From: CAJXMH01 sp964001305 | GTDB lineage: Bacteria > Bacteroidota > Bacteroidia > Flavobacteriales_E > Vicingaceae | Direction of reading: 5' to 3' | DNA: 64,000 nucleotides | Assembly: GCA_964001305.1 (NCBI GenBank) | Contig: CAXFAI010000026.1 | Coordinates: forward strand, 41,303-105,302 | Shown: piece by piece, positions 35,101 to 43,021 of the stretch | Layout: each line of letters starts with the position of its first letter | Numbering within the stretch: position 1 is the stretch's first letter | Translations under genes and position numbers: made by a program | The notes under the pieces: generated by a model | Database searches by the model: none | What the model was told of the DNA's origin: nothing | What the model saw: only the letters and a program-made list of their open reading frames with translations

Positions 35101-35937
35101 TACATCTTGCACTTTAATGGGTACATTGTCTGTTACGGCTACTACTGCTTGCTCAATGTCTTCTATTGATTTAATGTAACCTAAACCCCTAACTAAATAT
35201 TCTGCTCTATTTATCTCTATGGTTTTCGCTCCCACATCCCGATTGGATTGTTGAACCGCTTTCATCACCTGATGCAGAGAGATGTCATAGGTTTGAAGAG
35301 CGCTAGGATCAACATCTACCTGATATTCCTGTACAAATCCACCTATGGAAGCTACTTCAGAAACGCCTTCTACAGCACTTAATCCATACTTTACATAAAA
35401 GTCTTGTATGGTTCTAATCTCGTGTAAATCCCAACCTCCTGTGGGATTGTTGTTGCTATCTCTTCCTTCTAAAGTGTACCATAACACCTGACCTAATGCT
35501 GTTGCATCGGGTCCCAAAGCAGGTTGCACACCATCGGGTAATAAACCTGAAGGAAGGGAGTTGAGCTTTTCTAAAATGCGTGATCGAGACCAATAAAACT
35601 CTGTCTCCTCATTGAAAATGATGTAAATACTCGACACACCAAAAATAGAAGAGCTACGGATGGATTTTACTCCCGGAATGCCCAACAAAGCGGTGGTTAA
35701 TGGATAGGTGATTTGATCTTCGATGTCTTGTGGAGAACGCCCCATCCATTCGGTAAAAACGATTTGTTGGTTTTCACCAATATCAGGAATGGCATCTACC
35801 GGAACAGGATCGGAAGGTAGAAATGTAGTTTTCCATCCGAAGGGAGCCGTTACAATACCCCAAGCGACAAAAAGTAAGATGATGATTACGGTGACTAACC
35901 TATTTTCAAGAAAGTACCTGATGAGTTTATTCAACAT
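32137..35937 (-). CDS. cusA: CusA-type heavy-metal efflux RND pump with an extra membrane insertion
   Basis: 1266 residues against about 1050 for Escherichia coli CusA. The N-terminus (LIRYFLENRLVTVIIILLFVAWG), VPVDAIPDIGENQ and the mid and C-terminal transmembrane blocks match CusA/CzcA. Charged membrane residues are present in VALSGIAIAIGTMVDLGIVLSENI. The excess length lies near residues 500-640, where additional transmembrane helices are inserted before the second periplasmic half; a comparable insertion is known in other Bacteroidota CusA proteins. It exports Cu(I)/Ag(I) from periplasm or cytoplasm by proton antiport. It is the first gene of the large minus-strand operon, preceded by an operator-like cluster. 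Confidence 0.92.
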   Translation of the reverse strand: MLNKLIRYFLENRLVTVIIILLFVAWGIVTAPFGWKTTFLPSDPVPVDAIPDIGENQQIVFTEWMGRSPQDIEDQITYPLTTALLGIPGVKSIRSSSIFGVSSIYIIFNEETEFYWSRSRILEKLNSLPSGLLPDGVQPALGPDATALGQVLWYTLEGRDSNNNPTGGWDLHEIRTIQDFYVKYGLSAVEGVSEVASIGGFVQEYQVDVDPSALQTYDISLHQVMKAVQQSNRDVGAKTIEINRAEYLVRGLGYIKSIEDIEQAVVAVTDNVPIKVQDVGVVTLGPANRRGLLDKDGAEVVGGVVVARYGSNPLAVINNVKEKINEISSGLPKKTLANGAESQLTIVPFYDRTQLINETIGTLEEALSLEILITILVVIVMVLNLRASILISSLLPISVLMVFIAMRYFGVDANIVALSGIAIAIGTMVDLGIVLSENIIKHLKDAPKTQQLIDTIYKGSAEVSSAILTAVATTIVSFIPVFTMEAAEGKLFRPLAFTKTFALVAALIVALFILPSIAHWFFGIKINKNKKGILFNGLLIVGGLFIAIFVSIWGGLSLIAFGGAWFLKEYSSKQNWFAEHAALIIALLSVTWILADYWMPLGAGKSMTTNYIFVVLLLLVVLGMFILLERRYLSILNWCLSNKKKFLAIPMMIILFAAMMWMGFNFIFGFVATGFEKAGIEIRQTKAWTSLEQTFPGIGKEFMPALDEGSFLLMPTSMPHAGIEQNKQVIQQLDMLLANIPEVELAVGKMGRVESALDPAPISMYENIINYKPEYEVNSKGHRQRFKVDKEDRFILVSGDTLPHDQALLQGISAISLIEDENGSYFRNWRDEIQSPDDIWEEIVQVTKIPGVTSAPKLQPIETRLVMLQTGMRAPMGIKVFGPDLKTIEDFGQRLESILQEVPSVKKEAVFADRIVGKPYIHLNIDREAIARFGLSIEDVQRTIETAIGGMQITSTVEGRERFPVRVRYPRELRDDAAALRQILVPTPTGVQIPLGDLVEVEYVQGPQMIKSENTFLVGYVLLDKREGFSEVEVIEDAQDYIQQKIDEGSLIVPSGVSFKFSGSYENQIRAEKRLSIIVPLVLVIIFLILYFQFRSISTSLMIFAGIAMAFSGAFLLLWFYGQDWFFNFSLFGTNMRDLFQMHTINLSVAVWVGFIALFGIATDDGVLIGTYLDQSMKRNKPNSIKEIQDAVREAGLKRIKPAIMTSATTIIALLPVLTSTGRGADIMIPMAIPAFGGMLVAAVTYFITPVLYSWREENKLKKQQS

Positions 35938-35959
35938 ATTTTAAGATGATAGGATTGAA

Positions 35960-35989
35960 CACAGTTGTTCTGTGATTTACACAGATGTG
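35960..35989. promoter_or_regulatory. Operator-like half-site cluster before cusA
   Basis: Overlapping inverted repeats CACAG-ttgtt-CTGTG (35960-35974) and TCTGTG-attta-CACAGA (35969-35985), then CACA-GA-TGTG (35980-35989). The spacing is like CRP/FNR sites (TGTGA-n-TCACA type), and a Crp/Fnr gene is present at 39079. The link to that regulator is inference. Confidence 0.45.
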
Positions 35990-36033
35990 AATCGTTACTT
36001 TACGGCATAGCCGAAAAGCATCTTAAAATAAGT

Positions 36034-36444
36034 CTATATTAAAAAGCTTTGATGCAGCACTTGAATGTCCTGCTGAATGAGAGGAGGTAGAGGCGGTTTA
36101 GTATTCTCCTCAGTCTTCTGTGATTGATTGAATAATAAAAAATAGTGAAGGGCAAAAACAGCAAGAAATTCAGTTTCTATATCTGAAAATCGTTGTTTTT
36201 TCTGAAAGTCTTCATCCAATTGAAAAATATTGCTTTTATCATCGCAGCATGATTTTTCTGAGATTCCATAAGCTTTAGAAGGGCATTCTTCTTGGAGTGA
36301 TTCCATGCCACAACTTAGCTTCTCTTCTGTAAAAGAAATTGCACGATCAGACACCTCTCCGCCACAGTAATGCGTAGCAACAGAATAGCCTACTTGGGAA
36401 CCAAGTAGGACAAATGCCATAAACAATGCAATTAGTTTTTTCAC
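36034..36444 (-). CDS. HYC_CC_PP family secreted protein
   Basis: 136 residues from a GTG codon (36444), placed only 5 bases after a good -7 box. The signal or anchor helix (MKKLIALFMAFVLLGSQVGYS) is followed by THYCGG, later KSCCDD and a C-terminal PPLPPLIQQDIQVLHQSFLI. These HYC, CC and PP landmarks define the family. Its role is unknown, but copies are typical in Bacteroidota copper loci, and the Cys/His content suggests metal binding. A second copy is at 44078. Confidence 0.85.
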   Translation of the reverse strand: MKKLIALFMAFVLLGSQVGYSVATHYCGGEVSDRAISFTEEKLSCGMESLQEECPSKAYGISEKSCCDDKSNIFQLDEDFQKKQRFSDIETEFLAVFALHYFLLFNQSQKTEENTKPPLPPLIQQDIQVLHQSFLI

Positions 36445-36449
36445 TTTTT

Positions 36450-36480
36450 CAAAGATAAGTCAACTTTTTTAGATTTTCAA
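36450..36480 (-). promoter_or_regulatory. Bacteroidota-type promoter of the HYC_CC_PP gene
   Basis: On the minus strand TATCTTTG (36457-36450) exactly matches TAnnTTTG, and TTG at 36480-36478 lies 20 bases upstream, a good -33. The -7 box is 5 bases from the start codon, so the mRNA may be leaderless. Confidence 0.65.
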
Positions 36481-36527
36481 GTAAAACGATGGTATTGTCT
36501 TAAAAACAACACCATCGTAAAATTAGT

Positions 36528-36737
36528 TTAAATAGATTCTGCTTTAAAGCCTGCTTTTTGAACAATTGCTGCGACTTCTTCAGCAGACTTTTCGGATGTT
36601 TCTACTGAAAGGACTTTGTTTTTATCCTCTAAATCTACCTCCCAATTTTTAATTTCATTTTCTCCATTTAACACAGGTGTTACCTTGGAAAGACAGCCTG
36701 TACAGTTGATGTTTGTTTTGAATTTTAGTGTACTCAT
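36528..36737 (-). CDS. HMA-domain metallochaperone (CopZ-like)
   Basis: 69 residues with a ferredoxin-like heavy-metal-associated fold. The metal motif is NCTGC (in NINCTGCLSKVTPVLNG), a one-residue variant of MTCxxC. It is 6 bases downstream of copA on the same strand, the usual place for a copper donor or scavenger. It would carry Cu(I) in the cytoplasm to CopA. Confidence 0.85.
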   Translation of the reverse strand: MSTLKFKTNINCTGCLSKVTPVLNGENEIKNWEVDLEDKNKVLSVETSEKSAEEVAAIVQKAGFKAESI

Positions 36738-36743
36738 AATTAT

Positions 36744-38972
36744 TTATTTAAAGTTTAAATTTTTACTGGATTTAAGGCGTAAGCTATTGGCAACGACTGA
36801 AACGGAACTAAACGCCATTGCAGCTCCTGCAATCATTGGGTCTAATAAGAAGCCGTTGATTGGATATAAAACTCCGGCAGCAATGGGAATACCGATGGTG
36901 TTGTATATGAATGCCCAAAATAAATTTTGTCTGATTCCCTGAACTGTTTTAGAGGATAGTTTTAATGCTTTAGGAATGCTACCTAAGTCAGAAGTAATCA
37001 GGGTCATTTTTGCAACGTCCATCGCAATGTCAGAACCATGCCCCATAGCAATGCTAAGGTTGGCTTGTGCCAAAGCATGAGAATCATTAATTCCATCGCC
37101 AACCATGGCAACTATTTTTCCTTCTTTTTGAAGCTTTTCTACAAAATCTGCTTTGTCAGATGGCATCACTTCTGCTTTAAATTCTTTGATACCTACTTCA
37201 GCAGCAACAGCTTTAGCCGTTTGCCTATTATCTCCTGTAAGCATGTGGACTTCTATTCCTTTTTCTTGTAGTTGCTGAATGGCCTTCTGAGAAGTATCTT
37301 TAATCTGATCGGCAATGGCAATGATTGCTAAGACTGTATCATTATTGGCAAAATAGACTACGGTTCGAGCTTTTGACTGCCAATGGCTTACTTTTTCCTT
37401 TATATCCTGTGAAACTTGAAGTCCTTTATCATTGACTAAACGCTCGTTGCCAATATAATATAGCGTTTGGTCAACTTTTCCTTCTACACCTTGCCCTGTA
37501 ATACTTTCAAAATCGGTTAATTGAATGTTAGTGGTTGTTTTATCTTTTAGGTGTGCTATAACTGCGGAAGCTAAAGGGTGTTCAGATTGCTTTTCTAAGG
37601 CTAATAGAATTTGTTTGAGTTTTTCATCTTTTTCATACCACAGTATTTCCGTTACCTCCGGTTTTCCTTTGGTTATTGTTCCTGTTTTATCTAAAATGAT
37701 TGCATCTACTTTATGTCCAATCTCTAAGCTTTCAGCATCTTTTATCAATATGTTGTTTTCCGCTCCTTTTCCAACGCCAACCATTATTGCTGTTGGGGTG
37801 GCTAAACCCAAAGCACAGGGACAAGCAATAACAAGAACTGCCACAGAGGTCAGAAGTGCGTGGGTAAGGGCATCTGTTTCGCCTATAATCATCCAAGAGA
37901 AAAAGGTAATGATTGATATTGCGATAACAATTGGAACAAAAATCCCTGCAATTTTATCTACTAACTTCTGAACAGGTGCTTTGCTTCCTTGAGCTTCTTG
38001 CACCATTTTGATGATTTGTGATAAGAGAGTTTCGCCGCCCACTTTTTCTGCGATAAACTGAAAGCTGCCTTTTTGATTGACGGTTCCTGCAAAGACTTGC
38101 TCCCCTGTTGTTTTTTCTACAGGAATAGGTTCTCCGCTAATCATACTTTCATCAACAAATGATTGCCCTGAGCGCACTGTACCATCAACTGCAATTTTCT
38201 CTCCCGGTTTTACCAATATGGTTTGACCTATTTCTACTTCTTTAATTGGGAGTTGGGTTTCCTTTCCTTCAACAATTACCGTTACGGTTTTAGGTTGTAA
38301 ACCCATCAGCTTTTTAATTGCCGAAGAGGTATTAGACTTCGCTTTTTCTTCCAAAAGTTTGCCCAAGAGAATAAAAGTGATGATAACGGTGGCTGCCTCA
38401 TAATACACATGAGCTTCTAAGCCTTTGTCTGTCCAAAATTGTGGATACAGGGTGTTGAATAGACTAAAGAGAAAAGCAATTCCCGTGCTAAGAGCTACCA
38501 AAGTATCCATGTTGGCTTTTCTATGCTTTCCTTGCTTCCAAGCGTTAATGAAAAAATCTTTGCCAATCCAAAACAAAATGGGAATGGCAAGGACTAAAGA
38601 AACCCATTGTCCTGCTCGCCATTCCATAAAAAACATACCTATAATGAATACCGGAAGGGTTAAAATCGCAGACCATATTGTTCGCTTTTTAGTCAGTTCA
38701 AATTTTTGTTGAGCAAGCTCTTCCTGTTTGGTTGCAGGGTCTGTCTCGTCTACCAATAAGTCATAACCGATGTCTTGCAAAGCTTTTTTTAAGGCAGCTT
38801 CTTTGGTTTGTTTTTGGTATTCTACTAAAACTAAGTTGGAGGCAAAATTGACTACCGCTGATTTTACACCTTCAACATGAGATAAAATGGATTCTACGCT
38901 TGAAGCACATGCAGCACAAGTCATGCCTGTAACCGGAAATGTATTTTTTAAAGTCTCGCTCTGATTTGCCAT
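36744..38972 (-). CDS. copA: Copper-translocating P-type ATPase, CPC type (CopA-like)
   Basis: 742 residues. One N-terminal HMA domain (TGMTCAACASSVE, residues 14-27), eight membrane helices, ion motif ACPCALGLATP, actuator SGEP, phosphorylation DKTGTITKG and hinge VGDGINDSHALA. This is P1B-1, which exports Cu(I) from the cytoplasm. GDGINDSHAL carries Ser-His where most have Ala-Pro, a minor variation. A CopZ-like gene follows, and a -7-like CAACTTTG lies just upstream. It is in its own transcription unit between cusA and the Crp gene. Confidence 0.94.
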   Translation of the reverse strand: MANQSETLKNTFPVTGMTCAACASSVESILSHVEGVKSAVVNFASNLVLVEYQKQTKEAALKKALQDIGYDLLVDETDPATKQEELAQQKFELTKKRTIWSAILTLPVFIIGMFFMEWRAGQWVSLVLAIPILFWIGKDFFINAWKQGKHRKANMDTLVALSTGIAFLFSLFNTLYPQFWTDKGLEAHVYYEAATVIITFILLGKLLEEKAKSNTSSAIKKLMGLQPKTVTVIVEGKETQLPIKEVEIGQTILVKPGEKIAVDGTVRSGQSFVDESMISGEPIPVEKTTGEQVFAGTVNQKGSFQFIAEKVGGETLLSQIIKMVQEAQGSKAPVQKLVDKIAGIFVPIVIAISIITFFSWMIIGETDALTHALLTSVAVLVIACPCALGLATPTAIMVGVGKGAENNILIKDAESLEIGHKVDAIILDKTGTITKGKPEVTEILWYEKDEKLKQILLALEKQSEHPLASAVIAHLKDKTTTNIQLTDFESITGQGVEGKVDQTLYYIGNERLVNDKGLQVSQDIKEKVSHWQSKARTVVYFANNDTVLAIIAIADQIKDTSQKAIQQLQEKGIEVHMLTGDNRQTAKAVAAEVGIKEFKAEVMPSDKADFVEKLQKEGKIVAMVGDGINDSHALAQANLSIAMGHGSDIAMDVAKMTLITSDLGSIPKALKLSSKTVQGIRQNLFWAFIYNTIGIPIAAGVLYPINGFLLDPMIAGAAMAFSSVSVVANSLRLKSSKNLNFK

Positions 38973-39078
38973 ACTTTTCTTTTTATGGCTACAAAGTTGA
39001 GCAGACTACTAAGCGACCTTGTTACGGAATTTTGTAAAAAGTTTATGAGATTTTGTTTGCTCTAACGATTTGATTACG

Positions 39079-39762
39079 TTAAAGCTCCCACTTTTTTAAT
39101 GCTTTTAAATCAATTATTTTCATCCAATTTCGATTATAATCAATTATTTTTTCATCCCTCATTTTTGCGAGATTAACAGTAACAGATTGACGAGAACCTT
39201 GTAGCAACTTGGCTATTTCCAAATGAGTAATGTGCAAATCAATTCTTTTCTTCGGGAGCGTTTGATTAAGATTCTTATTATGTATTTCTTCTAAAAATAG
39301 TTTTAGTCTATCATGGAATTTTAAATTACACAATTGTTTATATTTTTCTTCAAGCTCAAAATAATCATGCCCTAATTGTTTTTGAATGGCATAGTGAAAC
39401 TTTGGGTTTGTTAATACAAGACGTTTGAAAATTGTTTTGTTACAACTAATGTAACGCAGAGGTGAAACTGCCTTGGCAAATTGGTGATTACCTTCTCCTA
39501 AAATGAGTGAAGGCAAACCAAGAAAGGTAGATTTCATGCTTAATTGAAAGATCATTTCATTGGCTTTTCCCAAGTTTTTGCCAACTAATACAGAACCACT
39601 CTCCACAAAGAAAATTTGACTTAAGCGGTTATCATCTTTGTAAATATATTTTCTTGGCTCTGTTCTTCCTGTTTTTATATTTTCTAATAGCAAAACCATT
39701 TCAGTTCTGTTTAAACATTGAAATATGGGATGCTCTGTTAAAAGCGGTAATCTGCGATTCAT
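39079..39762 (-). CDS. Crp/Fnr family transcriptional regulator
   Basis: 227 residues. The N-terminal cyclic-nucleotide-type beta roll (YKDDNRLSQIFFVESGSVLVGKN) and long dimer helix lead to a C-terminal winged HTH (THLEIAKLLQGSRQSVTVNLAKMRDEKIIDY). No Fe-S cysteine cluster typical of FNR is visible. It likely controls the copper genes, and the CACAG-type sites before cusA are candidate targets. It is divergent from nothing nearby and appears to be a single gene. Confidence 0.88.
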   Translation of the reverse strand: MNRRLPLLTEHPIFQCLNRTEMVLLLENIKTGRTEPRKYIYKDDNRLSQIFFVESGSVLVGKNLGKANEMIFQLSMKSTFLGLPSLILGEGNHQFAKAVSPLRYISCNKTIFKRLVLTNPKFHYAIQKQLGHDYFELEEKYKQLCNLKFHDRLKLFLEEIHNKNLNQTLPKKRIDLHITHLEIAKLLQGSRQSVTVNLAKMRDEKIIDYNRNWMKIIDLKALKKWEL

Positions 39763-39866
39763 CTGATTTAGAGTGAGAGAATAAAGTGCTGCTGTTGTTA
39801 ATTGTAGCAGCTTTACATTTAAGACATAGGCGTCTTGCTTCTGTTAGCTGTGTGCTAAAGAATAAA

Positions 39867-40301
39867 TCAGAGTTGAAAAGATTGAAGAACTATCCGCTTA
39901 GAAAGTCCACTCTTATACATTAGCGGAGGCGGACGTATTTCAAGAAAATTTTCATCTTCTTTTGAATAGGCAATCAAAAAGTGTTGTTGGTAATCTGAAA
40001 AGAAATAAGGTATTGCAAGCAAAAAATCGTTCGATTGTTGAGCAATTGCTTCTAAGCCTTGAAGAAAGATAGAGACGTTTTCAACACAGCAACTGTCTTG
40101 GCTTTTTTCTTCATCTGTAGATGAATGGTTTCCATCATGGTGTTTGTGATGATGGCCATGTTCATGACTTGTGCCTTCTGATACTGCTAAATGAGAAATT
40201 TCATGGCAGAAGTTGATAAGCGTACAGCCAATAGAAATTAGTTGAACTCCTAAAAAAGAGAACAACAAAACGATTGCTCTTGACGGTATTCTATCTTTCA
40301 C
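39867..40301 (-). CDS. Unknown His-rich membrane-anchored protein
   Basis: 144 residues. An N-terminal membrane segment (AIVLLFSFLGVQLISIGCTLI) is followed by CHEISHLAV and a histidine run (HEHGHHHKHH), then DSCCVEN. The C-terminal half is amphipathic with a PPPLMYKSG ending. The His/Cys composition suggests metal binding outside the membrane; no family is recognised. It ends the operon that starts with MbnP (43990) and the stop-start gap to the AraC gene is 2 bases. Confidence 0.7.
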   Translation of the reverse strand: MKDRIPSRAIVLLFSFLGVQLISIGCTLINFCHEISHLAVSEGTSHEHGHHHKHHDGNHSSTDEEKSQDSCCVENVSIFLQGLEAIAQQSNDFLLAIPYFFSDYQQHFLIAYSKEDENFLEIRPPPLMYKSGLSKRIVLQSFQL

Positions 40302-40303
40302 TT

Positions 40304-40879
40304 TTAAATCGAATCAAGGTTCTTACGAGTATAACGAGGCATTTTTTTGAATGATGAGGGAGTCATGCCCGTTTCTTTCTTAAACTGTGCAGATAGATAG
40401 GCGGTACTACTATAATTCAAATCAAAAGCAATCTCTGAAAGACTCATCTCATCATAAATCAAGTATTCTTTAACCTTTTCAATCTTTTGATTAGTAATGA
40501 ACTTCTCTATGGTGATTCCTTCTACGGTAGAGAACAATCTGCTAAGGGTCGGGTAAGACTGCTTTGTTTTTTCTGATAAGTAAGTTGAAAAGTTGACTTT
40601 TAACGGTTCGTTGTTGTGGTGAATCTGTTCGATTATCAAACTTTTTATCTGAGCAATTAAAGCAGATTGTTCTGATTGTAACAACTCAAAACCTAAGGTT
40701 TCCAACTTATCTCTTAACTGATCAGCTACATCATTAGGAATATTCTCAGCCAAATGAACCTCTCCTAATTCAACTCTTGAAAAATCAATATTTAAGTCAT
40801 TTAACACACCTTCCACGGCCATTTTGCAACGAGGACATACCATATTTTTGATATGGAGTATACTTTTCGATTTACTCAT
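40304..40879 (-). CDS. AraC-type regulator with N-terminal HMA-like metal domain
   Basis: 191 residues. The N-terminus (ILHIKNMVCPRCKMAVEGVLND) has the M-x-C-x2-C metal site and fold of an HMA domain, spanning roughly 1-72. The C-terminal 100 residues are an AraC/XylS HTH pair (SLSEIAFDLNYSSTAYLSAQFKKETGMTPSSFKK). Fusing a copper-chaperone-like fold to an AraC HTH predicts a direct metal-sensing activator. It overlaps the stop of the upstream MbnH gene by 8 bases, so it probably responds to and regulates the MbnP/MbnH genes. The fusion is the odd feature. Confidence 0.85.
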   Translation of the reverse strand: MSKSKSILHIKNMVCPRCKMAVEGVLNDLNIDFSRVELGEVHLAENIPNDVADQLRDKLETLGFELLQSEQSALIAQIKSLIIEQIHHNNEPLKVNFSTYLSEKTKQSYPTLSRLFSTVEGITIEKFITNQKIEKVKEYLIYDEMSLSEIAFDLNYSSTAYLSAQFKKETGMTPSSFKKMPRYTRKNLDSI

Positions 40880-41900
40880 CCTCTTGCCATTTAGAATCGT
40901 TAATGAAGGAGTAGTCAGTCAGACTATTTAAGAAAGCAATCAATTCAGTTTTTTCTGTTTGACTCAATTGTAAAGGCTGTATCAAGTTACTCTTATTTCG
41001 ATGATTCTGACCACCACTATTGTAGTGGTCGATTACTTCTTCTAAAGTTGTAAAACGCCCATCGTGCATGTAAGGAGCAGTTAAACCAATGTTCCGCAAA
41101 GAGGGAATTTTAAACAAGGCTTCATCTACTGAATCATTGGTCAATCGAAAGCGTCCATTATCCGCATAAATTGAATCTAAACCATTGTTTTCAAAATTGT
41201 AGTTGGTGAAGTTAAAACCTGAATGGCAGCCTGAGCAATTGGTTTTGTTACTAAAGAAAAGTTCCATTCCTTTTTTTTCAGTAGTGCCAAGTGCAGTAGT
41301 ATTGTTTTGAAAAGCATATTGATCATAAGCACTATTTCCGCTCACCATGGTGCGTTGAAAAACAGAAATAGCTCTCGTTAACACGAAACCATCAAAAGGT
41401 CTTTCGTACGCTTCTAAACTCATTTTAGCGTAGGCGGAGTCCTGTTTCAACATATCTACAATATTCACCACATTGTGATTAAACTCATTGTGTTCTTGAA
41501 TGGGAACTAAAACCTGCATTTCGAGCGTAGGAACACTTCCTTCACGAAGCAAATAGGGATGATAGCCCACATTGGCAAGGGAAGGGGTATTTCGAGTTCC
41601 TGCTCTGTTGAACACTCCGGGACTCAATGCCAAATCATCTGCAAATGCCAATGAAGGTTGGTGACAACTGCCACAACTGATGCTTTGATCAATAGAAAGT
41701 CGTTTTTCATAAAACAGTTTCTTTCCTAAATTCCATCTCGATTGTGTTAACTCATTCCCTTCGGGAAATGGCATTTCAGGAAAGCCATCCGGAATCCTCA
41801 ACAACTTCTCCTCAGCAGTTGCAGCAGGAGTTGTTGAACTTTCTTCTTTTTGACAAGCAAAGAGCAAGAACATTAATGCTATGAATGCTGTTGTTCTCAC
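40872..41900 (-). CDS. Di-haem cytochrome c peroxidase/MbnH-like lipoprotein
   Basis: 342 residues with a lipoprotein signal (FIALMFLLFAC). Two c-type haem sites are visible: CGSCH near residue 76 and CSGCH near residue 223, and a conserved PYMHDGRF near the C-terminus, as in MauG/CCP enzymes. In MbnP/MbnH loci the di-haem partner oxidises a tryptophan of MbnP. The gene order here (mbnP, two di-haem genes, AraC) supports that role. It overlaps its upstream paralogue by 1 base. A peroxide-detoxifying role is the alternative. Confidence 0.85.
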   Translation of the reverse strand: MRTTAFIALMFLLFACQKEESSTTPAATAEEKLLRIPDGFPEMPFPEGNELTQSRWNLGKKLFYEKRLSIDQSISCGSCHQPSLAFADDLALSPGVFNRAGTRNTPSLANVGYHPYLLREGSVPTLEMQVLVPIQEHNEFNHNVVNIVDMLKQDSAYAKMSLEAYERPFDGFVLTRAISVFQRTMVSGNSAYDQYAFQNNTTALGTTEKKGMELFFSNKTNCSGCHSGFNFTNYNFENNGLDSIYADNGRFRLTNDSVDEALFKIPSLRNIGLTAPYMHDGRFTTLEEVIDHYNSGGQNHRNKSNLIQPLQLSQTEKTELIAFLNSLTDYSFINDSKWQEDE

Positions 41901-43009
41901 TATTCAAAGGGGTCGCTATATTCGGGATTCGTCAACATTACTTCATCGGTCAAGGTTTTCAAAAAAGCGACTAAATCTCTCTTATCTTCCTCGCTCAATT
42001 GTAAACCTCCGTTATTGATCGGATACAACAAAGTTGGATCAACTGTTGAAGAGTTCTTCAATCCGCTGTTATAATGATCTACTACTTCTTCTAAAGTTTT
42101 AAAACGACCATCATGCATGTAAGGTGGAGTAACTTCCACGTTTCTTAGTGAGGTCACTTTGAACTTACCCTTATCAGAACTTCTGCCCGTTACCTCCATG
42201 CGTCCATCATCAGTCATATCTGCATCCGTATCTAAACCATTGTTCATGTAACGATCATTTTCAAAATTTAAACCTGAATGACAATGCTGACAATCTGCAC
42301 CCGAAAGACTAGGAAAGCCCGGATTAAACTCAGCGAAGAATAATACTCGACCTCTTTCCTCATTAGTATCTAAAGAAGCAGCACCTCTTAGATAACGATC
42401 ATATTTGCTCTCTACTGAAACAATGCTGTTCATAAATTGCTCCATGGCTAAGGCCATTTTAGATTCTGTGATTTCTTCCGAACCGAAAGCACGCATAAAC
42501 TGATCTCGATAGATTTGATCTACTTTTAGCTTGTTAATTACATTCTCAAGGGTTTCGTCCATCTCTAAAGAATCCTCAATAGGCTTTAATGACTGATCTC
42601 TCAGTAAATGAGCCCTTCCATCCCAAAAGAATTCATTTTCGTTCCAAGCCATGTTAAATACAGCCATGGCTTGGCGTTTACCCACTTTGCCACGAACACC
42701 TTCTGAAAAAAGGCTTGTATCGGTAAAGGCATGTTCTTGTCTATGACAGCTCGCACAGGACATACTACCGTCTTTTGACAATCGCTTTTCGTAAAACAGC
42801 ATTCTTCCCAATTTAACTCCCTGTCTAGTCAATTGATTATCCATAGCAATGGGCGGTTGCTCAAAGTCTCCTGTATTCAAGATGTATGGTGTATCATCAT
42901 ACTGAACACCTGTCATGCTTTCTTCATTTGTATCATCCTCTTTACATGCCTGAATAACGATAGTTATCATCAGGCATAAGAAAAGAAACTGTAAACTTTT
43001 GTTTTTCAT
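41900..43009 (-). CDS. Di-haem cytochrome c peroxidase/MbnH-like lipoprotein
   Basis: 369 residues with a lipoprotein signal (FLFLCLMITIVIQAC). Haem sites CASCH (near residue 80) and CQHCH (near residue 243), and the C-terminal PPYMHDGRF. It is a distant paralogue of 40872, so two such enzymes are made. It lies 12 bases after the MbnP gene and is followed without gap by the second enzyme. The duplication may separate two substrates or stages. Confidence 0.85.
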   Translation of the reverse strand: MKNKSLQFLFLCLMITIVIQACKEDDTNEESMTGVQYDDTPYILNTGDFEQPPIAMDNQLTRQGVKLGRMLFYEKRLSKDGSMSCASCHRQEHAFTDTSLFSEGVRGKVGKRQAMAVFNMAWNENEFFWDGRAHLLRDQSLKPIEDSLEMDETLENVINKLKVDQIYRDQFMRAFGSEEITESKMALAMEQFMNSIVSVESKYDRYLRGAASLDTNEERGRVLFFAEFNPGFPSLSGADCQHCHSGLNFENDRYMNNGLDTDADMTDDGRMEVTGRSSDKGKFKVTSLRNVEVTPPYMHDGRFKTLEEVVDHYNSGLKNSSTVDPTLLYPINNGGLQLSEEDKRDLVAFLKTLTDEVMLTNPEYSDPFE

Positions 43010-43021
43010 AGCAGAGTTGAT

